Shown here in pieces: positions 1 to 8,189 of a stretch of 61,910 bases of DNA. Made by a program: the position numbers and the translations under genes. Within the stretch, counting starts at the first letter, position 1. Each line of letters opens with the position of its first letter. The notes under the pieces are model-generated. The model saw only the letters and a list, made by a program, of their open reading frames with translations, ran no database searches and was not told where the DNA came from. The stretch is from an uncultured Acetatifactor sp. (lineage in GTDB: Bacteria > Bacillota > Clostridia > Lachnospirales > Lachnospiraceae), in assembly GCA_910586485.1 (NCBI GenBank), contig CAJUIA010000022.1:1-61910 (forward strand), in the 5' to 3' direction.

Positions 1-1
1 C

Positions 2-1033
2 TATTCTCCCATACTTCTTCATATCAGTCGAGGTACGCACTATCTACCGTTTACGGTTCAGAAGGGCTCCATCATTGCTCTGGATGATTACATAGCAAAG
101 GATAAGGTTGACCTTAGTAAGTATGCGGGTGCTACCGATCAGGTGCTTGTGGACGGCAAGCTGTATGAGCTGCCTTTCAGAAATGACTTTTGGGTGCTCT
201 ATTATAATAAGGACCTGTTTGACAAAAAAGGCATTGCTTATCCCACCAACGACATGACATGGGATGAGTATGATCTGCTGGCAAGGCAGATGACGGATAC
301 CACCTTTGGCTCTCAGGTATACGGCGGACATTACCATACCTGGAGAAGCTGTGTGGGACTGATGTCGGTTCTGGACGGACAGCATACCATTCTGGACGGA
401 AATTATGATTTTATGAAGCCTTATTATGAGATGGTTCTGGCACAGGAAGCCGACGGCGTTGTTAGAAAGTACAGCGACTTAAAGACGGAGGGTCTTCACT
501 ATTCCGCAGCGTTCTCCGGCGGAGACGTGGCGATGATGAATCAGGGCTCCTGGTTTATCGCTACCCTGATCAGCAATATTAAGAGCGGTGAGTATGATTC
601 CAGTCTCTGCGGTAACTGGGGCATTGTGAAATATCCTCATGCTGAGGGAGTGGAAGCCGGCTCCACTTTAGGTACGATCACCGGGCTTTCCGTGACCACC
701 GCCTCCGATACCCCCGATGCGGCATGGGAGTTCGTGAAGTGGGTCAGCGGTGAGGAAGGTGCGGCGGTTATGGCTTCCAGTGGTAACTTCCCTGCCATCA
801 TGACGGATGAGGTAAAGAAAGCGATTACTTCCCTGGAGGGCTTCCCCCAGGATGAGGCCAGCAAGGCGGCTCTGGATGTTTCCAACCTTTACCTTGAGGT
901 TCCCTATGCGCCTAACGTATCTGAGATCAACTCCATTCTGGATTCCTATCACGGCTCTATCATGACCGGTGAAATGAGTCTGGATGATGCGATTAAGGCT
1001 ATGAATGACGAGGTATCAAAGGTTCAGAAGTAA
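2..1033 (+). CDS. Carbohydrate ABC transporter substrate-binding protein (5' truncated)
   Basis: This is the C-terminal part of an extracellular solute-binding protein that delivers a sugar to the downstream permeases. The frame is open to the window edge, so signal peptide, lipobox and first lobe are missing. Visible family features are the segment GKLYELPFRNDFWVLYYNKD, then TWDEYDLLARQMT, AMMNQGSWF and a tail rich in short helices (MSLDDAIKAMNDEVSKVQ), all typical of family 1 binding proteins. The GTG at 143 is internal and should not be taken as the start. The first 15 or so codons read poorly for this family, so the extreme edge may be unreliable. It is followed by a hairpin and then the permease genes, and the operon ends in a GH88 enzyme, which suggests an unsaturated uronate oligosaccharide as ligand (inference). 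Confidence 0.85.
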   Translation, partial: YSPILLHISRGTHYLPFTVQKGSIIALDDYIAKDKVDLSKYAGATDQVLVDGKLYELPFRNDFWVLYYNKDLFDKKGIAYPTNDMTWDEYDLLARQMTDTTFGSQVYGGHYHTWRSCVGLMSVLDGQHTILDGNYDFMKPYYEMVLAQEADGVVRKYSDLKTEGLHYSAAFSGGDVAMMNQGSWFIATLISNIKSGEYDSSLCGNWGIVKYPHAEGVEAGSTLGTITGLSVTTASDTPDAAWEFVKWVSGEEGAAVMASSGNFPAIMTDEVKKAITSLEGFPQDEASKAALDVSNLYLEVPYAPNVSEINSILDSYHGSIMTGEMSLDDAIKAMNDEVSKVQK

Positions 1034-1063
1034 GGATTGCAGGCACTTTTGCAAGATGTATCA

Positions 1064-1092
1064 CAGGGGCCGCCTGACGCGGTCCCTGTTTT
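1064..1092 (+). terminator. Intra-operon terminator or attenuator hairpin
   Basis: A ten-pair stem, CAGGGGCCGC against GCGGTCCCTG with one G-U pair and a CTGA loop, is followed by TTTT. It lies between the binding protein and the first permease. Such partial terminators commonly let a binding protein be made in excess over its membrane partners. Confidence 0.7.
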
Positions 1093-1124
1093 AACAACTC
1101 CCCTTTGGAAAGGAGAAAAATCAT

Positions 1125-2189
1125 ATGCCTAAGATGGATGCAGCACAGAGGGCCGTCAAGGTTGACGGCCTGCAAAGTGAACTGACACAGCTGATCGTGG
1201 CAGTGAGAACAGAAAACGATAAAAAAGAAAAGCGCAGGAAGCTGGCGAGGATCGGGGCCTTAAACAGGAAGATCGACAAGATCAAGGCCGGCAGGATCAT
1301 CAGCCGGGAGACCAAGAGAGATTTGATCGCCTATTCCTTTATTGCTCCCAATTTTATTGGATTCTGTGTATTTACCCTGATTCCCATTGTGTTTGCCTTT
1401 GCGCTGGCCTTTTTAAAATGGGACGGCAGCAATCCCATTGAGTGGGCCGGCATCAGTAATTTTTCCAGGCTTGCAGGAGATACCTTTTTTAAGGCGGCAC
1501 TGAAAAATACCGTTATTTATTGTCTGGGTACGGTGCCCCTTACCATGATAGCTTCCCTGGCGCTGGCCATCGTATTGAATCAGAAGGTAAAAGGAAGAGG
1601 GATCTTTCGGACGCTGGCCTTTTTCCCCTATGTGGCTTCCCTGGTAGCCATTACTGCGGTGTGGAAGATGCTGTTTCACCCCTCCAGGGGCCCCATTAAC
1701 AGCATGCTGCTCAATCATTTCGGCGTGGAGCAGGGCAGTCTGCCCCAGTGGTTTACCGGAGGGCTGGTATTATTATCAATGATCCTGTTCAGTGTCTGGA
1801 AATACATGGGCTACTACATGGTGATCTATCTGGCGGGACTTCAGGGGATTTCTGCGGAGCTGTATGAGGCGGCAAGCCTGGATGGTGCAGGCACCTGGGC
1901 AAAGTTTAGGTATGTAACCTGGCCCCAGCTTTCCTCCACTACCTTCTTTGTGGTAGTTATGCTGACCATCAACTGTTTTAAGGTTTATGACATTGCTGTC
2001 ATGTTGGCCGGCGGCGGGAGCGGAGAGCTGACCTTATCCTCCACGGTGCTGGTATACTACATATATCAAAAGGCTTTTATTGACTGGGATCTGGGCTATT
2101 CCAGCTCCATCGCCATGGTGCTGTTTGTGATGGTGCTGGCGGTAACGATCATCCAGTTCTGGGGGCAGGCAAGGAAGGAGAGGGCGTAA
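1125..2189 (+). CDS. Sugar ABC transporter permease (MalF/UgpA type)
   Basis: Inner-membrane permease of 354 residues, the first of two in this uptake system. The EAA loop that docks the ATPase is clear (EAASLDGAGTWAKFRYVTWP, about residues 245-264), with hydrophobic segments before and after it from residue 70 onward (for example FIAPNFIGFCVFTLIPIVFA). The first 65 residues are a charged cytoplasmic extension, longer than in most relatives. The start ATG at 1125 follows GGAAAGGAG. No ATPase gene is present in the operon, as usual for this class in Clostridia, where a shared MsmX-like ATPase elsewhere serves several transporters (family knowledge). The gene is spaced only 4 bases from the next one, so the two are translated together. 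Confidence 0.9.
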   Translation: MPKMDAAQRAVKVDGLQSELTQLIVAVRTENDKKEKRRKLARIGALNRKIDKIKAGRIISRETKRDLIAYSFIAPNFIGFCVFTLIPIVFAFALAFLKWDGSNPIEWAGISNFSRLAGDTFFKAALKNTVIYCLGTVPLTMIASLALAIVLNQKVKGRGIFRTLAFFPYVASLVAITAVWKMLFHPSRGPINSMLLNHFGVEQGSLPQWFTGGLVLLSMILFSVWKYMGYYMVIYLAGLQGISAELYEAASLDGAGTWAKFRYVTWPQLSSTTFFVVVMLTINCFKVYDIAVMLAGGGSGELTLSSTVLVYYIYQKAFIDWDLGYSSSIAMVLFVMVLAVTIIQFWGQARKERA

Positions 2190-2193
2190 GCTT

Positions 2194-2985
2194 ATGATAT
2201 TATCCTTAAAGGTAATAGATAAATTTGACAATACTGTCTGTGTCAGCAGCGGTGAGGATTTTGCGGATTTGGTATGTATGCACACTTATCAGGAAGGCGA
2301 CAGAATCGAGCTAACGTCCTCGGAGAAGAATTGTTACCTCAACTGGCAGGTGGATGATGCGCTGGGCGCGGCTTTCGTCTACATTACGGAAACTACCGTA
2401 TCCTATACCGTTCCTTTTGGGGAGAAGCGGATCAGCTGTTCTCCCAAGATTTTCAGTGGAGACAGGCATTACCTGTACGTAGAGGCGGCTAGGCCGGACG
2501 AGATTGCCGCATATCGGAATCTGGCCTTAAATCCTGCGGACCAGCACTGCGATGTGCCATGTTATCCTCATGCCACGGCGAATGTGGAGACAAGGGGAGA
2601 GTCGGTGTTTGCGGCGAAAAATGCCATCGACGGCGTGAGAGCCAATCTGTCCCACGGGCAATGGCCCTACCAGTCCTGGGGTATCAACAGACAGGACGAT
2701 GCGGTGATGAGGGTAGACTTTGGAAGAAGAATCAGAACGGGCAGGGTGGTGCTTTATATCCGGGCAGATTTTCCCCATGATAACTGGTGGACCAGGGTGA
2801 CCTTAAGCTTTTCCGACGGCAGCAGTCAGGAGTTTCCTCTGGAAAAGTCCGTCCGGGGGCAGGCGCTTGTCTTTTCGGAGAGGGAAATCACATGGATTGA
2901 GCTGGGCAGCCTGATCAAGGCAGATGATCCCTCGCCCTTTCCGGCGCTGAGCCAGATCGAGGTGTACGGGACCAATGTGATATAA
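2194..2985 (+). CDS. Discoidin-like carbohydrate-binding domain protein
   Basis: A 263-residue protein of unknown function encoded between the two permease genes. Residues about 130-260 resemble a galactose-binding/discoidin (F5/8 type C) fold: NLALNP, an AIDG turn followed by QSWGINRQDD, then VDFGRRIRTGRVVLYIRAD, and a C-terminal strand ending IEVYGTN. The first 120 residues look like another beta-rich domain. No signal peptide or membrane segment is visible, so it seems cytoplasmic, which is unusual for a carbohydrate-binding module. Position within the transporter operon suggests it helps handle the imported oligosaccharide or assists the GH88 enzyme downstream (inference). The ATG at 2194 is preceded by AAGGAGAGGG inside the previous gene's end. 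The fold call is by motif only and needs a structure-based search. Confidence 0.6.
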   Translation: MILSLKVIDKFDNTVCVSSGEDFADLVCMHTYQEGDRIELTSSEKNCYLNWQVDDALGAAFVYITETTVSYTVPFGEKRISCSPKIFSGDRHYLYVEAARPDEIAAYRNLALNPADQHCDVPCYPHATANVETRGESVFAAKNAIDGVRANLSHGQWPYQSWGINRQDDAVMRVDFGRRIRTGRVVLYIRADFPHDNWWTRVTLSFSDGSSQEFPLEKSVRGQALVFSEREITWIELGSLIKADDPSPFPALSQIEVYGTNVI

Positions 2986-2999
2986 AAAGGAGGAGCAAT

Positions 3000-3838
3000 A
3001 TGAAATCGGCACATACAAAGGCAGTTGTGGGTAAAGTAGTCGTTTATATGATTCTGATTTTGATTGCCGTGGTCATGGTGATTCCCTTCCTGTGGATGCT
3101 TTCGGCATCTATTAAGAGCGACCGGGAGGTATTTCAGATGAATCCCTTTGTGTGGATTCCGGAGGCACCAAGATGGAGCAATTATTCCAATATCTGGACG
3201 AAAATTCCTTTTGCCCGGTTTGTGGGGAATACGGTATTTCTCACGGTGGTAGTTACGCTTTTGCAGCTGTTGACCAGCAGTTTTGCGGCATATTCCTTTG
3301 CAAAACTGAATTTCAGGCATAAAAACGGACTGTTCCTGGCTTATATCGCCACCATCGCCATGCCCTGGCAGGTATATATGGTGCCGCAGTTTATCATGAT
3401 GCGGAAGATGGGCTTAAATGACAAGCTGACGGCCATCATCTGTCTTCAGGCATTTTCGGCTTTCGGCGTGTTCATGATGAAGCAGTTTTATGAGGGGATA
3501 CCGGACGATCTGTGCGAGGCGGCCAGAATAGACGGCATGAGCGAATACAGGATTTATGCCAGTATCATGCTGCCCCTGTCAAAGCCGGCGCTGTCAACCC
3601 TGACCATATTTACCTTTGTGGCTACCTGGAACGATTATCTGGGGCCCTGATCTATTTAAAGTCCCAGAACAAAAAGACCATTCAGCTGGGTCTGAAAATG
3701 TTTATCAGCCAATATTCTTCGGATTATGGTTTAATTATGGCAGGATCTGTGTTATCATTAATACCGGTACTGGTTGTATTCCTGATTCTGCAAAAGTATT
3801 TTGTGGAGGGCGTTGCGTCTTCCGGCTTAAAAGGTTAG
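3000..3838 (+). pseudogene. Second sugar ABC permease (MalG type), apparent frameshift
   Basis: Partner permease of the transporter. The reading frame from 3000 gives five membrane segments and the EAA loop (EAARIDGMSEYRIYASIMLP) but hits a stop at 3648-3650 right after WNDYLGP. The missing C-terminus, IYLKSQNKKTIQLGLKMFIS through to GVASSGLKG, continues in the next frame to 3838. In intact relatives WND is followed at once by a PLI-like sequence, so restoring one base in the GGGGCCC run near 3641-3647 rejoins the protein at about 279 residues. This could be a genuine inactivating deletion or a homopolymer sequencing error; the reading frame after it shows no further decay, which favours an error or a very recent event. 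RBS AGGAGG precedes the ATG at 3000. Confidence 0.85.
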
Positions 3839-3865
3839 CGTGAGACGATCATGGGAGGTAAAGGG

Positions 3866-5035
3866 ATGGGCATTACATTTGAAGGGTATCCGGAAATTAC
3901 CGGAGCGGAGATAAGGGAGGCACTGGATTTCTGTAACAGGCAGATACTTCATGTGCTGCCGGAATTTACCGACAAATTTCAGCAGGCCTACAGCGAGAAC
4001 GGTTTTTACCCGCCTGTAGAGAACCGCGACTGGACCACGGGCTTTTGGACGGGGGAGATCTGGCTTTCTTACGAGTTTTCCGGCGATCAACGGCTGAAGG
4101 CGGCAGCAGAGGTGCAGGTCCATGATTTTTTGAACCGAATTGACAATAAGCTTGCAGTGGACCACCACGATATGGGCTTTTTGTATTCTCCCTCCTGCGT
4201 GGCGGCCTATAAGCTCACCGGAAATAAGGAGGGCAGGGAGGCGGCCATCAAGGCGGCGGATCAGCTGATCTCAAGATTTCATCCCGTAGGCGAGTTTATT
4301 CAGGCCTGGGGAGCCATGGACGAACCGGGCAATTACCGGCTGATTATTGACTGTCTGTTGAATCTTCCTCTGCTTTATTGGGCATCGGAGGAAACGGGGG
4401 ATGAAAAATACAGGGATATTGCAGAAAAGCATATCCATACGGCGGTAGCCAACGTAATCAGAGAAGACTATTCCACCTGGCATACCTTTTTCTTTGATAG
4501 GAAGACCGGCGCGCCGGACCATGGGGCGACCTGTCAGGGCTATCGGGACGGCTCCGCCTGGGCCAGAGGGCAGGCATGGGGCGTATACGGGCTGGCACTG
4601 GCCTATAAGTACACGGGGCGGAAGGAGTACATTGAGCTGTTCCGCAGGGTGACGGAATATTTTCTGGAGCATCTGCCGGGAGATCTGGTGCCTTATTGGG
4701 ATCTGGAGTTTAACGACGGAGATGATCAGCCAAGAGATTCCTCATCAGCCTCCATCGCGGTCTGCGGTATGCTGGAGATGAGCAAGTATCTTGGGGTCGA
4801 AGAGGCGGAGCATTACAGGAAGCTGGCCCTCAGGATCATGAAGTCCCTGTATGACAATTATGCGGTAAAGGACTTTGCGGTTTCCAACGGCCTGGTGCTG
4901 CACAGTACCTATTCAAATCATTCGCCCTATAATACCTGTGATCACAGGGGAGTGGACGAGTGTAATGCCTGGGGCGATTACTTCTATATGGAAGCGCTGA
5001 CCAGATTGAGCAAGGATTGGGTGTTATATTGGTAA
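3866..5035 (+). CDS. ugl: GH88 unsaturated glucuronyl hydrolase
   Basis: A 389-residue cytoplasmic hydrolase of glycoside hydrolase family 88, which removes 4,5-unsaturated uronate from the oligosaccharides that polysaccharide lyases make from glycosaminoglycans and related acidic glycans. Family marks: TGFWTGEIWLSYE, DHHDMGFLYSPSCVAAY (first conserved Asp), IIDCLLNLPLLYWAS (second catalytic Asp region), ARGQAWGVYGLAL and PYWDLEFND with RDSSSASIA. The start at 3866 is chosen because GGGAGGT at 3853-3859 sits six bases upstream; an ATG at 3851 overlaps that site. It is the last gene of the sugar uptake operon and is followed by a terminator, so it points to uronate-containing oligosaccharides as the transporter cargo. 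GH105 is the nearest alternative family but the motifs fit GH88 better. Confidence 0.88.
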   Translation: MGITFEGYPEITGAEIREALDFCNRQILHVLPEFTDKFQQAYSENGFYPPVENRDWTTGFWTGEIWLSYEFSGDQRLKAAAEVQVHDFLNRIDNKLAVDHHDMGFLYSPSCVAAYKLTGNKEGREAAIKAADQLISRFHPVGEFIQAWGAMDEPGNYRLIIDCLLNLPLLYWASEETGDEKYRDIAEKHIHTAVANVIREDYSTWHTFFFDRKTGAPDHGATCQGYRDGSAWARGQAWGVYGLALAYKYTGRKEYIELFRRVTEYFLEHLPGDLVPYWDLEFNDGDDQPRDSSSASIAVCGMLEMSKYLGVEEAEHYRKLALRIMKSLYDNYAVKDFAVSNGLVLHSTYSNHSPYNTCDHRGVDECNAWGDYFYMEALTRLSKDWVLYW

Positions 5036-5042
5036 AGCTTTC

Positions 5043-5077
5043 AAAGCCATACCTTCAGCAGGAGGGTATGGCTTTTT
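5043..5077 (+). terminator. Rho-independent terminator
   Basis: An 11-pair perfect stem, AAAGCCATACC against GGTATGGCTTT, with an 11-base loop and a short T-run. It ends the GH88 operon. Confidence 0.85.
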
Positions 5078-5149
5078 GATAAAAATAAGGTTGATTTTAA
5101 GTCGAAATTACATTATTATTATATTTGAAAACTACTTAGAGGGATAGGG

Positions 5150-7132
5150 GTGCATATGTCCCGGAACGGAGGCAAAATGGCGGATTTCCTGCAGAGCGGT
5201 CTGGTGTTTACCAATGAAAATTGTATCGGATGTAATAAGTGTATTTCGAGCTGTCCCGTGCTGGCGGCTAACGTGGCGGCTGACTGTGGAGACGGGCAGA
5301 AAATATATGTGGACGGCACGAAGTGCGTAGGCTGCGGAGCCTGCTTTGATTCCTGCGAGCATAATGCCAGGGAGTTCAGAGACGATACGGAACAATTTTT
5401 TGCGGACCTGGCGGCTGGAGAAAGGATTTCCGTTTTGTGGGCGCCTGCATTTGCAGCCAATTATCCGGGTCAGTACAGGCAGATTCTGGGCGGACTGAAA
5501 AAATCAGGGGTGAACAGGATCATCAGCGTCAGCTTCGGCGCCGACATTACCACCTGGGGATATGTGAAGTATATATCGGAGCATCATTTTACGGGAGGCA
5601 TTTCTCAGCCTTGCCCGGCCATTGTTAATTATATTGAGCATTATATTCCGGAATTAATCCCCAAGCTGGTACCGGTCCACAGCCCTATGATGTGTGCGGC
5701 GATCTATGCGAAAAAGTATCTGCATCTGACGGACAGGCTGGCGTTTATCAGTCCCTGTATCGCAAAGAAATCGGAGATAGATGATCCAAATACATATGGA
5801 TATGTGAATTATAATGTAACCTTTGATCATTTGGCCAAATATGCAAAAAAGCATCATATCATGGCGGAGCCTGCCCCTGATGAGATCGAGTACGGACTGG
5901 GTTCCATCTATCCCATGCCCGGCGGGTTAAAGGAAAATGTGTACTGGTTCTGCGGGGAGGATGTGTTTATCCGCCAGATTGAGGGCGAAAAGCATGCCTA
6001 TCATTTCCTGGAGGACTATAAAGAAAGAGTTCTGCACAACAAAGACCTTCCTTTTATGGTGGATGCCTTAAACTGTGCCCAGGGCTGTATATATGGAACG
6101 GGCATCGAGGAAGACAAGGCGAAGGGGGACGATATTTTATATGAGCTTCAGCGGATCAGGGAAGCCAGCAAGAGCGGGAGCAAAAGGAGCGCATGGGCCA
6201 GGGGCGGGACACCGGCAAAGCGGCTGAAAAATTTAAACAGACAGTTTTCGCAGCTTGATTTAAAGGATTTTATCCGCGAATATACCGACAAATCTGCCGG
6301 AAATAAGCTGAGAGTTCCCGGAGAAGGGGAGCTGGACGATATTTTCAAGGATATGAACAAGGATACAAAGCTGAAAAGGGAAATCAACTGCAGTGCCTGC
6401 GGCTACAGCACCTGCAGGGAAATGGCTGCGGCTATTTATAACGAGTGTAACAACAAGGGCAGCTGCATCCATTATGTGAAGGATCTTGCCGAGGAAGAAA
6501 AGGCCACTGCAGAGCTGCTGTCTGCCGAGATGGAGGAGCAAAACAGAAAGGTCAGTGAGCAGAGTGAACGAATTGCATCTATGGTAGCGGGGGCCAACGA
6601 TCAGTTTTCATCCCTCAAGGATTCCATTGCGGAGATGACCTGTGGAAATACCAGCAATGCCGAAGAGACCAGCAATATCAGTATGGCCATGGGTGACGTG
6701 GTGGCCTTCTGCGAGGGCATGAAGGATTCCTTTGCCAGGATCAACGGGCTTTTGGTGCAGCTAGGAGAAAATAACGAAAACATTACCTCCGTTGCCTCCC
6801 AGACAAATCTGCTTTCCCTGAACGCATCCATCGAGGCGGCCAGGGCCGGAGAGGCGGGCAGGGGCTTTGCCGTAGTGGCGTCCGAGATTAAAAACTTAAG
6901 CGAGTCCAGCCGCAGTACGGCGCAGGACAGTCAGCGCAACAAGGAAGAGATTGTGACGGCCATGGACGCCTTGAGCGGCGAGGCCGAAAAGCTGATGCAG
7001 ATTGTGGACGAGGTAAACGGAAGAATCACTACCCTGGCAGCCAGCACAGAGGAAATTGCTGCATCTACGGATATGGTGAACGAGATCACGAACGATTTGA
7101 AGGAGAAATTTGACACGATAGCAAGGACCTGA
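5150..7132 (+). CDS. Sensory [FeFe]-hydrogenase domain fused to chemoreceptor signalling domain
   Basis: A 660-residue soluble fusion. Residues 20-75 hold two [4Fe-4S] motifs (CIGCNKCISSCP and CVGCGACFDSCEH). Residues about 80-380 are an iron-only hydrogenase large domain retaining the four H-cluster cysteines in modified motifs: SQPCPAIV (near 154) in place of TSCCPxW, SPCIAKKSE (near 201) and NCAQGCIYGTG (near 308). A further Fe-S motif, CSACGYSTCREMAAAI, lies near 412. The C-terminus is a methyl-accepting chemotaxis hairpin (SQTNLLSLNASIEAARAGEA). No membrane segment is visible. The likely role is cytoplasmic sensing of redox state or H2 feeding CheA or a related kinase; the altered L1 motif argues against a bulk catalytic enzyme. 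Starts at GTG 5150, ATG 5156 or ATG 5177 (after GGAGG) are all possible. The next gene follows within 62 bases. Confidence 0.85.
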   Translation: MHMSRNGGKMADFLQSGLVFTNENCIGCNKCISSCPVLAANVAADCGDGQKIYVDGTKCVGCGACFDSCEHNAREFRDDTEQFFADLAAGERISVLWAPAFAANYPGQYRQILGGLKKSGVNRIISVSFGADITTWGYVKYISEHHFTGGISQPCPAIVNYIEHYIPELIPKLVPVHSPMMCAAIYAKKYLHLTDRLAFISPCIAKKSEIDDPNTYGYVNYNVTFDHLAKYAKKHHIMAEPAPDEIEYGLGSIYPMPGGLKENVYWFCGEDVFIRQIEGEKHAYHFLEDYKERVLHNKDLPFMVDALNCAQGCIYGTGIEEDKAKGDDILYELQRIREASKSGSKRSAWARGGTPAKRLKNLNRQFSQLDLKDFIREYTDKSAGNKLRVPGEGELDDIFKDMNKDTKLKREINCSACGYSTCREMAAAIYNECNNKGSCIHYVKDLAEEEKATAELLSAEMEEQNRKVSEQSERIASMVAGANDQFSSLKDSIAEMTCGNTSNAEETSNISMAMGDVVAFCEGMKDSFARINGLLVQLGENNENITSVASQTNLLSLNASIEAARAGEAGRGFAVVASEIKNLSESSRSTAQDSQRNKEEIVTAMDALSGEAEKLMQIVDEVNGRITTLAASTEEIAASTDMVNEITNDLKEKFDTIART

Positions 7133-7193
7133 ACAGGCAGCTGTGTGTGCCAGGTTATCCGGGAAGCTGAATGATGAAAAAGGCGGAAAAATA

Positions 7194-8189
7194 ATGAAAA
7201 AGCAAGGCAGGAACAGGATCGGGACACTGGTTTTTATAATGCTGTTGGCAATGGGACTCCTGACAGGCTGTGGAAAAGACCAGGAAACCGCGAATATCCG
7301 CGTAGGCTCCCTGAAGGGGCCCACCTCCATGGGTATCCTGTTTTTAATGGACAGGGCAGAAAAGGGAGAAACAGAGGATACCTATGAGTTTCGAATGACT
7401 ACCGGAGCAGATGAGCTTCTGCCGCTGATGGTAAAGGGAGAGCTGGACATAGCCCTGATTCCTGCCAATTTGGCAGCAGTCCTGTATCAGAGGACGGAGG
7501 GCGGGATCGTGGTGATCGACATCAATACCCTGGGGGTACTCAGCATTGTTACAGGGTCTTCAGAGGTGAAGAGCATTGCGGACCTGAAGGGGAGGACGAT
7601 CTACCTGACGGGGAAGGGAACCACGCCGGAGGCGTCGCTTAGGTATGTGCTGGCGGCAAACGGACTTACGGAAGCCGATTATACGCTGGAATTTAAAGCC
7701 GAGGCGGCAGAGGTGGCGGCTGTTCTGGCAGAGGATCCGGAGGGGATCGGGCTGCTTCCCCAGCCCTTTGTCACCGCAGCGCTGATGCAGAATCAGGAGC
7801 TGAAAATTGCACTGGATATAAACGAAGAGTGGATGCGGGTGGAAAACGAATTGAAGGGAGGCAGCTCTAACGGCATGGTCACGGGGGTTACCGTGGTCAG
7901 GCGGGCGTTTCTGGAGGAACATCCTGAGGCGGTGGAGGCATTTTTGGAGGAACATGCCCTCAGTGTGGATGCCGTAAATAAGGATGCTCAGACAGGAGCG
8001 GTGCTGGCTGTCACGGCGGGCATCGTGGCGAAGGAGGCCGTTGCCGAAAAAGCCATTCCCCAGTGTCATATTACCTGCATCACAGGGGAAGAAATGAAGG
8101 CGGATTTATCCGCTTATCTTAAGGTGCTTGCGGATTTTGACAAGTCGCTGGTGGGCGAACAGCTGCCGGGAGAGGATTTTTACCGATGA
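7194..8189 (+). CDS. ABC substrate-binding lipoprotein, NMT1/SsuA-like
   Basis: A 331-residue lipoprotein: basic start MKKQGRNR, hydrophobic core and lipobox LLTGC. The mature part reads as a periplasmic-binding fold of the nitrate/sulfonate/taurine and thiamine-precursor class (NIRVGSLKGPTSMGILFLMD, then ELDIALIPANLAAVLYQR, then SIADLKGRTIYLTGKGTTPE). ATG 7194 is chosen over an upstream GTG at 7143 because it directly begins the signal peptide and follows AAGGCGG. Its stop overlaps the next start in ATGA, so it is translationally coupled to the fused permease-ATPase. Ligand unknown; relatives bind small anions, taurine, bicarbonate or thiamine precursors. Its position right after the hydrogenase-like receptor suggests shared expression. 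Confidence 0.85.
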   Translation: MKKQGRNRIGTLVFIMLLAMGLLTGCGKDQETANIRVGSLKGPTSMGILFLMDRAEKGETEDTYEFRMTTGADELLPLMVKGELDIALIPANLAAVLYQRTEGGIVVIDINTLGVLSIVTGSSEVKSIADLKGRTIYLTGKGTTPEASLRYVLAANGLTEADYTLEFKAEAAEVAAVLAEDPEGIGLLPQPFVTAALMQNQELKIALDINEEWMRVENELKGGSSNGMVTGVTVVRRAFLEEHPEAVEAFLEEHALSVDAVNKDAQTGAVLAVTAGIVAKEAVAEKAIPQCHITCITGEEMKADLSAYLKVLADFDKSLVGEQLPGEDFYR

